DNA of 25,317 nucleotides. Origin: Xanthomonas translucens pv. translucens DSM 18974 (lineage in GTDB: Bacteria > Pseudomonadota > Gammaproteobacteria > Xanthomonadales > Xanthomonadaceae). The DNA is taken from NCBI RefSeq assembly GCF_000331775.1, contig NZ_CAPJ01000058.1, positions 1-25,317 of the forward strand, read 5' to 3'. This document shows positions 16,911 to 23,729 of this stretch, in pieces. A program made the position numbers and the translations under genes. The notes below the pieces were generated by a model. The model made no database searches. It was not told the origin of the DNA and was given only the letters and a program-made list of their open reading frames with translations. The stretch's first letter is position 1, and each line of letters begins with the position of its first letter.

Positions 16911-17948
16911 ATGACTGATCGCCTTCGCCTTCCCGCGGAATGGGAGCCCCAGTCCGCCATCCTGATCGCCTGGCCGCATGCCGGCACCGACTGGGCCGAG
17001 CGCCTGGCCGAGGTCGAGGAGACCTATATCGCGCTGGTCGCGGCGATCGCGCGCTATCAGCGCATGCTGATCTGCGTCGCCGATGCCGACCTGCAGATCT
17101 ACGCCGAGGCACGGCTGCGCTCGGCGCGGGTGGACATGAAGCGCGTGCGGTTCGTCGAGGCCGAGTACGACGACACCTGGCTGCGCGATTCGGGCCCGAT
17201 CACCCTGGCCCGCGCCAGCGGCGGTTTCCAGTTGCTGGACTTCCGCTTCACCGGCTGGGGCGGCAAGTTCCAGGCCAGCCGCGACGACCAGTTGGTGAGC
17301 GCGCTGGCGGCGCAGCGGCTGTTTGCCGACAGCGATGTGCGCAGCATCGATTTCGCGCTGGAAGGCGGCGCGATCGACAGCGACGGCGCCGGCACCCTGC
17401 TGACCACCTGGCAGTGCCTGCACGAACGCCATCCGCAGCGTGCGCGCGAATCGCTGAGCCATGACCTGGCCGACTGGCTGGCGCAACAGCGCGTGCTGTG
17501 GCTGGATCACGGCTATCTGGAAGGCGACGACACCGACGCGCATATCGACACCCTCGCCCGCTTCGCCAGCGAAGACGCGATCGTCTACCAGGCCTGCGAC
17601 GACGCCAGCGATTCGCACTACGCCGAACTGCAGGCGATGGGCGCCGAACTGGCGGCGCTGCGTACCGCAGACGGCCGCCCGTACCGGCTGTTCCCGCTGC
17701 CGTGGGCGCAGCCAGTGCTCGACCATGGCCGACGCCTGGCCGCGTCCTACGCCAACTTCCTCATCGTCAACGGCGCGGTGCTGATGCCGGCCTATGGCGA
17801 TGCCGCCGATGCGCAGGCGCAGGCGGTGATGGCCCAGGCGTTCCCGCAACATGAGATCGTGCCGATTCCGTGCCGCGCGCTGATCTGGCAGAACGGCAGC
17901 CTGCACTGCATCACCATGCAGTTGCCCGAGGGCGTGCTGGCGGCCTGA
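16911..17948 (+). CDS. aguA: Agmatine deiminase
   Basis: The product has 345 aa from the ATG at 16911; a GTG nine bases upstream is in frame and cannot be excluded, and neither has a good Shine-Dalgarno. The enzyme hydrolyses agmatine to N-carbamoylputrescine and ammonia, in the cytoplasm. It belongs to the guanidino-group modifying superfamily. Visible motifs are EWEPQSAILIAWPH near the start, DDTWLRDSGP (87-96), LEGGAIDSDGAGTLLTT (150-166), DAHIDTLARF with His211, and the catalytic Cys333 in GSLHCITMQ. Length is a little short for the family (often about 360-380). The next gene codes for the enzyme of the following step, so the pair turns agmatine into putrescine. Confidence 0.93.
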   Translation: MTDRLRLPAEWEPQSAILIAWPHAGTDWAERLAEVEETYIALVAAIARYQRMLICVADADLQIYAEARLRSARVDMKRVRFVEAEYDDTWLRDSGPITLARASGGFQLLDFRFTGWGGKFQASRDDQLVSALAAQRLFADSDVRSIDFALEGGAIDSDGAGTLLTTWQCLHERHPQRARESLSHDLADWLAQQRVLWLDHGYLEGDDTDAHIDTLARFASEDAIVYQACDDASDSHYAELQAMGAELAALRTADGRPYRLFPLPWAQPVLDHGRRLAASYANFLIVNGAVLMPAYGDAADAQAQAVMAQAFPQHEIVPIPCRALIWQNGSLHCITMQLPEGVLAA

Positions 17949-18261
17949 TCCGCGTTCGCTGATCGAAGGCGTACCCAACGACGGAAGGCGTTCGCCGGGT
18001 CGCATCGACCCGCAGCAATCGGCAGACGCGCCGCCGAAAAACGCCGCTCCCGAGGCGGCGATGGGCGGCAACACGCCGGAATTCCGATCCCTCGGTGGAA
18101 CTCAGGCAACGGACCGGATTGGGCGCCGCATGGCGCTGGCGCCCACAACGCCGAGCCACCGGAACGTGGCCACAGAGCGCCGGGCGGCATTCATCTGCCG
18201 GGAACCTGCCGCGGCGCCATCCGCGTTACCATGCGCGCTTTCGCCGACCATCCTTCCGCCA
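17949..18261. other. 313-base gene-free gap between aguA and aguB, rich in hairpins
   Basis: No conserved protein is visible here. The gap contains several inverted repeats: CGCCGC/GCGGCG (18042-18060), CGGAATTCCG (18077-18086), GGGCGCC/GGCGCCC (18121-18144) and the pair CGGTGG (18093-18098) with CCACCG (18156-18161). CTCGG (18091-18095) can instead pair with CCGAG (18151-18155), so two exclusive folds are possible. CTCAGGCAACGGACCG (18101-18116) resembles the conserved 3' part of glycine riboswitches, but the matching 5' element is not found. A TACCAT (18227-18232) may be a -10 for aguB. Its size is unusual next to the tight spacing elsewhere, apart from the similar leaders of rpsA and ndk. 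Confidence 0.5.
18037..18060 (-). terminator. Minus-facing terminator-like hairpin inside the aguA-aguB gap
   Basis: CGCCGC (18042-18047) pairs with GCGGCG (18055-18060). On the minus strand the stem is followed by five Ts (complement of 18037-18041). Like the hairpin upstream of ndk, it points at no known minus-strand gene. It may end an antisense or small RNA, or block antisense transcription into aguA. Confidence 0.45.
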
Positions 18262-19164
18262 ATGAGCCGAAACACTCTTTCCGTCGCGCTGATCCAGGAG
18301 CGCAACCATGGCGATGCCGCGGCGAATTTGGCGGTCATCGAATCGCGCGTGGCCGAGGCCGCGGCGCAGGGCGCGCAGTTGGTGCTGCTGCAGGAACTGC
18401 ACAACGGCGCCTACTTCTGCCAGCACGAGTCGGTGGACGAATTCGATCTGGCCGAGCCGATCCCCGGGCCCAGCACGGAGCGCCTCGGCGCGTTGGCCAA
18501 GCGCCATGGCGTGGTGCTGGTCGGCTCGCTGTTCGAGCGTCGCGCCGCAGGCCTGTACCACAACACCGCGGTGGTGTTCGAGAAGGACGGCCGCCTGCTC
18601 GGCAAATACCGCAAGATGCATATTCCGGACGATCCGGGCTTCTACGAAAAGTTCTACTTCACCCCGGGCGACCTCGGCTTCACCCCGATCCAGACCTCGG
18701 TCGGGCGCCTGGGCGTGCTGGTGTGCTGGGACCAGTGGTATCCGGAAGCGGCGCGGCTGATGGCGCTGGCCGGCGCCGAGCTGCTGCTGTATCCGACCGC
18801 GATCGGCTGGGATCCCAGCGATGCGCAGGCCGAGCAGGAACGCCAGCGCGACGCCTGGATCCTCAGCCACCGCGGCCATGCCGTCGCCAACGGCGTGCCG
18901 GTGCTCAGCTGCAACCGGGTCGGCCACGAAGCCTCGCCGCTGGCCGCCGATGGCGTGGTCGGCGCGGCCGGCATCCAGTTCTGGGGCAATAGCCACGTGC
19001 TCGGCCCGCAGGGCGAGTTCATCGCCGAAGCTGGCGCCGAACCGACCCTGCTGGTCTGCGACGTGGACCTGCAGCGCAGCGAGCACGTGCGGCGGATCTG
19101 GCCGTTCCTGCGCGACCGCCGCATCGACGCCTATGGCGACCTGCTGAAGCGTTACATCGACTGA
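18262..19164 (+). CDS. aguB: N-carbamoylputrescine amidase
   Basis: The product has 300 aa from the ATG at 18262; the frame is open further upstream, but the family starts at SVALIQ close to this Met. It belongs to the nitrilase (carbon-nitrogen hydrolase) superfamily and hydrolyses N-carbamoylputrescine to putrescine, CO2 and ammonia. The catalytic triad is visible: Glu45 in LLQELHNGAYF, Lys118 in KYRKMHIPDDPGF and Cys155 in VCWDQWYPEAAR. The motifs FYFTPGDLGF and IGWDPSDAQ fit the AguB subgroup rather than other nitrilases. It follows aguA on the same strand but with a 313-base gap, so it may have its own promoter or a regulated leader. Confidence 0.95.
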   Translation: MSRNTLSVALIQERNHGDAAANLAVIESRVAEAAAQGAQLVLLQELHNGAYFCQHESVDEFDLAEPIPGPSTERLGALAKRHGVVLVGSLFERRAAGLYHNTAVVFEKDGRLLGKYRKMHIPDDPGFYEKFYFTPGDLGFTPIQTSVGRLGVLVCWDQWYPEAARLMALAGAELLLYPTAIGWDPSDAQAEQERQRDAWILSHRGHAVANGVPVLSCNRVGHEASPLAADGVVGAAGIQFWGNSHVLGPQGEFIAEAGAEPTLLVCDVDLQRSEHVRRIWPFLRDRRIDAYGDLLKRYID

Positions 19165-19199
19165 GCCGCTGCACCCCGGCGCCGATCAGGCGCCCTCCG

Positions 19200-20495
19200 A
19201 TGAGTGATGGAATGAACGAACTTTCCCAGGCCGGCGACGACGCGCTGTTCGCCGGCCAGCCGTACCGCATCGTCGAGCGCGATGGCGTGCGCTACACCCT
19301 GCTCGGCACCGCGCATGTGTCGCTGACCAGCGTCGCCGCGGTGGAACGGGCGATCGACAGCGGCCGCTTCGATGCGGTCGCGGTCGAACTGGACCCGCAA
19401 CGGCTGCAAGCGCTGACCGACCCGGACGCGCTGACCAAGCTCGACCTGGTGCAGGTGATCCGCAAAGGCCGGGTCGCATTGTTCGCGGCGAACCTGGCGC
19501 TGGCCGCCTACCAGCGGCGTCTGGCCGAACAACTGGGCATCGAACCGGGCGCCGAACTCAAGCGCGCGGTGCTATTGGCGCGCGAGCGGCAGCTGCCGGT
19601 GTACCTGATCGACCGCGAGGTCGGGCTGACCTTCAAGCGCGCCTCCGGCCGGCTCGGTTTGTTCGGCAAGCTCAAGCTCGGCAGCGGCCTGCTCGGCGGC
19701 CTGTTCGCCTCCGACGAGGTCGGCGAGGCGGAGATCGAGAAGCTCAAGCAGGGCGACATGCTCGAGGCCAGCTTCGGCGATTTCGCCAGCGAGAGCCCGG
19801 CGCTGTACGACACCATCATCGCCGAGCGCGACCGCTACATGGCCACCCGCCTGCGCGAGGAACACGCGCAGCGGACCGCGCCCAGCCAGACGTCGATCGC
19901 GCCCCCGGACTATCTCGAGACCGCGCGCGCCGACGGCATCCGCGACGTGCTGGCGGTGGTCGGCGCCGGCCATCTGGCCGGTCTGGCCAGGCACTTGCAG
20001 GACGACCAGGACGATCCGGCCACGCTGCGCAAGACGCTGGAAGACGTGCCAACCAAGAAAAAGGTTCCGTGGATCACCCTGACCCTGACCGCGCTGGTGC
20101 TGGGCGGCGTTGCCTGGGGCTACTGGCGCGGCGGCTTCGCGCTGGGCACCGACCTGCTGCTGCAATGGGTGCTGTTCACCGGCGGCCTGGCCGGGCTGGG
20201 CTGCCTGCTGGCCGGCGGCCATCCGCTGAGCATCATCGCCGGCGCCATCGCCGCGCCGCTGAAGCCGTTCCGGCCCGGCGTGCCGGCCGGTGCGTTCAGC
20301 GCGCTGGTCGAGGTGCATATGCGCAAGCCGGCGTACGGCGACTTCCTGGCGCTGCGCGACGACGCGCAGAACCTGCGCGGCTGGTACCGCAACCGCGTCT
20401 CGCGGGTGGTGCTGACCTTCCTGCTGACCAACCTCGGCAGCATGATCGGCGTGTGGCTGGCGGGTTTCCGCATCTTCGGCAAGCTGGCCGGTTGA
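19200..20495 (+). CDS. TraB-family membrane protein
   Basis: The product has 431 aa from the ATG at 19200; a second in-frame ATG at 19212 is also possible and neither Shine-Dalgarno is strong. The N-terminal half is a TraB/PrgY-type domain with GTAHVS (about 33-38), VAVELDPQR (about 60-68), an Arg-rich ELKRAVLLARE region and VVGAGHLAGL (about 254-263). The GTAH and GAGH histidines and the ELD acid pair are the conserved metal-site-like residues of this superfamily. The C-terminal third has about four membrane segments starting after a KKKVPW patch. The Enterococcus homologues lower pheromone activity, and a protease role is proposed for the superfamily; the role in gammaproteobacteria is unknown. 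It lies 35 bases after aguB and may be cotranscribed with it. Confidence 0.85.
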   Translation: MSDGMNELSQAGDDALFAGQPYRIVERDGVRYTLLGTAHVSLTSVAAVERAIDSGRFDAVAVELDPQRLQALTDPDALTKLDLVQVIRKGRVALFAANLALAAYQRRLAEQLGIEPGAELKRAVLLARERQLPVYLIDREVGLTFKRASGRLGLFGKLKLGSGLLGGLFASDEVGEAEIEKLKQGDMLEASFGDFASESPALYDTIIAERDRYMATRLREEHAQRTAPSQTSIAPPDYLETARADGIRDVLAVVGAGHLAGLARHLQDDQDDPATLRKTLEDVPTKKKVPWITLTLTALVLGGVAWGYWRGGFALGTDLLLQWVLFTGGLAGLGCLLAGGHPLSIIAGAIAAPLKPFRPGVPAGAFSALVEVHMRKPAYGDFLALRDDAQNLRGWYRNRVSRVVLTFLLTNLGSMIGVWLAGFRIFGKLAG

Positions 20496-20507
20496 GCGCG
20501 CCGCGGC

Positions 20508-20528
20508 GGCAGGGCCATGCGCCCTGCC
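20508..20528. terminator. Hairpin after the TraB-family gene
   Basis: GGCAGGGC (20508-20515) and GCCCTGCC (20521-20528) pair perfectly around CATGC, 13 bases after the stop of the TraB-family gene. There is no T-run, so termination is likely only partial or Rho-aided. The convergent RND gene ends at 20643. Confidence 0.5.
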
Positions 20529-20558
20529 CCATTGCATGACCACCATGTCGTTGAACAT

Positions 20559-20584
20559 TGTGGGAGGGGCTTCAGCCCCTCACA
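20559..20584. repeat. REP-like palindrome between convergent genes
   Basis: GAGGGGCT-TC-AGCCCCTC (20564-20581) is a perfect palindrome with a two-base centre, set inside TGTG...CACA. The form GGGAGGGGCTTCAGCCCC closely resembles the abundant REP units GGAGCGGCTTCAGCC of Xanthomonas and Stenotrophomonas intergenic regions, as I recall them. It lies between the ends of two convergent genes, the usual site for REP elements, which often protect mRNA 3' ends. Confidence 0.8.
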
Positions 20585-20642
20585 GAGGTTTTTCCGCGCG
20601 ATGCGGCAGGCGACGCGCGCGCCAGCCACTGCGTCGCCTTGG

Positions 20643-23600
20643 TCAGGACACCTGCGGCACCACCACACCACGGCCGCCGCGGGCACGGCGCACCAGTTGC
20701 GTCACGCCGCCACTGAGATCGTCGAGGATCGCGTAGATGGTCGGCAGGAACAGCAGGCTGACCACCGTGGAGAACGCCAGGCCGCCGGCGATCGCACGCG
20801 CCATCGGGTAATAGGCCGGGCCGTCGCCGAACATCTGCGTGGTGGTCAGCGAGATCGGCACCATCGCCAGGATCGCCGTGCCCATGGTCATCATGATCGG
20901 CCGCAGCCGCTCGCGCGAGCCTTCCACCAGCGCTTCGGTGCGGCCCATTCCGCGCCGGCGCAGGTTGTTGATGTGCTCGATCATCACGATGCCGTTGTTC
21001 ACCACCACGCCCATCAGCACCAGGATGCCGATGAAGGCCATGATCCCGAAGTTGGTGCCGCTGAGCCAGAACAGCCAGAACACGCCGAAGATCGAGAACA
21101 GCACGCCGCTCATGATCGCCGCCGGGAACAGCAGCGATTCGAATACCGCCGCCATCACCACGTAGATCATCAGCAGCGCGATCAGCAGGTTGAACAGCAT
21201 CTGCTGGCCGGCCTGGTCCTCGTTCTGGCCGTCGGCGCCGTCGAAACTGTAGTGGTAGCCGGCCGGGAAGCTGACGCCCTTGAGTGTGTCCTGCATCGCC
21301 TGCTTGGCCTCGGCCGGGGTGACCTTGACCCCGAGGTTGGCGGTGATGGTCAGCGTGGTCTGGCGGTTGGTGCGCCCGATCTGGGTCGCCGCCGGTCGCG
21401 TCTGCACGTCCACCAGGCTCAACAGCGGCACGCTGCGCCCGTCCTTGGTGCGCACGTTGAAGCTGTCCAGGTCTTCGGGCGTGGTCTGCTCGGCGCCGGC
21501 GAAGCGCACCCACACCGGCACTTCGGTGTCGCCGCGGCGGAACTCGCGCAGCGAGGCGCCGCGCAGCGCCAGGCCGACGAAGCTGGCGACCTGCTCGGCA
21601 TTGAAGCCGAACGCCGACGCGCGCTCGCGGTCCACCCGCACCGCCAGCTCGGTGCTGCGGTCGCCGGTGTCCACGCGTACGTCGCGCAATTCCTTGCGCC
21701 GCGCCAGCAGCGGCACCACGTCGTCGGCGATCGCGCGCAGGGTCTGGGTGGAATCGCCGACCAGTTGCACCTGCACGCTCTGCGCACCGCTGCCCTGCCC
21801 ATTGCCGTTGCCGTTGCTGCTGACGCTGTAGTCGGCCAGCGCCGAGCGCGGCAGTTCCTTGCGGATCTGCTCGATCAGCGCCGGCAGGTCGCGCACCTGC
21901 TTCAGGTCCACGGTCAGCGTGGTGCTGCTGCCTTCCACTTCGCTGAACCAGGAATACACCTGGGTGACGTGGTAGCGCTGGCGGCGCGCGTCGATGAAGC
22001 GTTCCAGCCTGGCCACTTCCGCGGACAGCTGCTCGCGCGTGTACGAGCCCTTCCACTGGTAGCCGATGAAGATCTGCTCGCCGCCGTCGCCGCCGAACAT
22101 GTCCTTCTTGGTCTGCAGCATCGGCACCACGCTGAGCGCGGCGATCAGCGCGATCGCCGCCACGCTCCAGCCGCGATGGGCCAGCGACCAGCGCAGCAGC
22201 CGCGCGTAGCGGCGCTGCAGGCGCGGGATCAGGCCGCGCTCGGAGCGCACCAGCGCCGGCGTGCGCATGCGCGCGGACAGCATCGGGATCAGGCTCACGG
22301 CCACCAGCCACGAGGCCAGCAGCGACACCGAGATGGTGATGGCGATCTGCGCCATGAAGATGCTGATGTTGTTGGTCTCGCCGAACAGGTTCGGCACGAA
22401 CACGATGCAATGGCACAGGGTGCCGGCCGACAGCGCGATGGCCACGTTGCGGGTGCCGATGATCGACGCCAGCTGCGGCTGGTCCGGCATGCGTTCGCGT
22501 TCCTGGTAGATGCTCTCCACCACCACCACCGCGTTGTCCACCAGCATGCCCACCGCCAGCAGCAGGCCCATCATGGTCAGGATGTTGAGGGTCACCCCGG
22601 CGAAATACATGAAGCCCAGGGTGATGGTGAAGCAGATCGGGATCGCCAGGGTCACCATCAGCGTCGAGGGCCAGTGGCGCAGGAAGAAGAACAGCACCGT
22701 CACCGACAGCAGCAGGCCGACCCCGCCGGCCTCGGCCAGTTCGCTCAGCGACGAGGTCACCGCCTTGCCCTGGTTGTCGATGACCTTGACCTGCACGTCG
22801 CTGAGCGCCGGCTGGGTGCGGATCTGTTCGACCTCGGCCAGCACCGCGCGCGACACCTCCACCAGGTTGGCGCTGCGTTCCTTGTACACATCCAGGCCGA
22901 CCGCCGGGCGCCCGTCCAGGCGCCGGCCGTAGTTCATCCGGGTCGGCTTCAGCCGGATGTCGGCGATGTCGCCCAGGCGCAGGCCCTTGGGGTCGATGAC
23001 CAGGTCGCGCAGTTCCTGCAGGTCGCGCAGCTCGCCGACCGGCTGCACCCGCAGGCGCTGGCCATGGTCGTCGATCTGCCCGGCCGACAGCGAGAAATTG
23101 AGCTTGCCCAGGCGCTCACTGAGCTCGTTGAGGCTGAGGTTGTGCGCACTGAGCCGGTCCGGGACGATCGCGATCTCGACCTCGTTCGGCGGCGCGCCGG
23201 ACACCTCCACCTTGGCCACGCCGGGAATCCGTTCCAGGCGCCGCTTGAACTCGCGGTCGAGCATGTCGTAGGCGCCGGTCAGGTCGGCCGCGCCGGCCAG
23301 GCGCACCTTCAGCACCGGCTCGTCGCTGCTGGACCACTTGAACACGTGGTAGCGCTGCAGGTCGTCGGGCAGGTCGGCGCGGATCGCGTCGATGCGCTCG
23401 CGCGCGTCGGAGGCGGCGATGGCGATGTCGCGGTCCCAGTCGGAGAACTCGATGAAGATGTTGGCGCCGTCGGCGGTGGCGGTCGAGCGCATGCGCTTGA
23501 TCCCGGTCATCGTCGCCAGCGCTTCCTCGGTCGGCCGCACCAGGTTGCGCTCGACCTCGTCGGGGGTCGAGCCGGTGTACGGCAACTGCACGAACAGGAA

Positions 23601-23729
23601 CGGCGCGGAGATGTCCGGCAGCGCCTCCAGCGGCAGCCGGAACGCCGCGATCAAGCCGACCACCACCAGCGACACGAAGCACATGATGGTGGTGATCGGG
23701 CGGCGGATGCTGAACTCGGCGACGCTCAT
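20643..23729 (-). CDS. RND-family efflux pump inner-membrane subunit (downstream of a pair)
   Basis: The product has 1028 aa, full length for a HAE-type RND transporter. It is a proton-driven inner-membrane exporter that normally works with a periplasmic adaptor and an outer-membrane channel. N-terminal marks are SIRRPITTIMCFVSLV, then LPDISAPFLFVQLPYTGSTPDEVERNL and ATMTGIKRM. TM4 carries Asp398 in LVDNAVVVVE (AcrB has two Asp at 407/408; here the second is Asn399). In TM10, where AcrB has Lys940, there is Asn911 (VVVNNGIVMIE). The start at 23729 overlaps the stop of the upstream RND gene by four bases (ATGA). The frame is open far upstream, but that part is antisense-like readout of the other RND gene. 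Substrate cannot be predicted; drugs, detergents or plant compounds are typical. Confidence 0.93.
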   Translation of the reverse strand: MSVAEFSIRRPITTIMCFVSLVVVGLIAAFRLPLEALPDISAPFLFVQLPYTGSTPDEVERNLVRPTEEALATMTGIKRMRSTATADGANIFIEFSDWDRDIAIAASDARERIDAIRADLPDDLQRYHVFKWSSSDEPVLKVRLAGAADLTGAYDMLDREFKRRLERIPGVAKVEVSGAPPNEVEIAIVPDRLSAHNLSLNELSERLGKLNFSLSAGQIDDHGQRLRVQPVGELRDLQELRDLVIDPKGLRLGDIADIRLKPTRMNYGRRLDGRPAVGLDVYKERSANLVEVSRAVLAEVEQIRTQPALSDVQVKVIDNQGKAVTSSLSELAEAGGVGLLLSVTVLFFFLRHWPSTLMVTLAIPICFTITLGFMYFAGVTLNILTMMGLLLAVGMLVDNAVVVVESIYQERERMPDQPQLASIIGTRNVAIALSAGTLCHCIVFVPNLFGETNNISIFMAQIAITISVSLLASWLVAVSLIPMLSARMRTPALVRSERGLIPRLQRRYARLLRWSLAHRGWSVAAIALIAALSVVPMLQTKKDMFGGDGGEQIFIGYQWKGSYTREQLSAEVARLERFIDARRQRYHVTQVYSWFSEVEGSSTTLTVDLKQVRDLPALIEQIRKELPRSALADYSVSSNGNGNGQGSGAQSVQVQLVGDSTQTLRAIADDVVPLLARRKELRDVRVDTGDRSTELAVRVDRERASAFGFNAEQVASFVGLALRGASLREFRRGDTEVPVWVRFAGAEQTTPEDLDSFNVRTKDGRSVPLLSLVDVQTRPAATQIGRTNRQTTLTITANLGVKVTPAEAKQAMQDTLKGVSFPAGYHYSFDGADGQNEDQAGQQMLFNLLIALLMIYVVMAAVFESLLFPAAIMSGVLFSIFGVFWLFWLSGTNFGIMAFIGILVLMGVVVNNGIVMIEHINNLRRRGMGRTEALVEGSRERLRPIMMTMGTAILAMVPISLTTTQMFGDGPAYYPMARAIAGGLAFSTVVSLLFLPTIYAILDDLSGGVTQLVRRARGGRGVVVPQVS

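Noticed and set aside
18101..18116. Glycine riboswitch before aguB
   Set aside because: Only the 3' segment matches. The GGAGAG strand that should pair with it and a proper GCCGAAGG core are absent, and the downstream gene is not linked to glycine. Kept only as a motif in the gap.
18061..18261. 6S RNA on the minus strand in the aguA-aguB gap
   Set aside because: A CCTGAG and a terminator are present, but the element spacing does not fit the 6S fold and the usual neighbours (zapA and a formyltetrahydrofolate cyclo-ligase gene) are missing.
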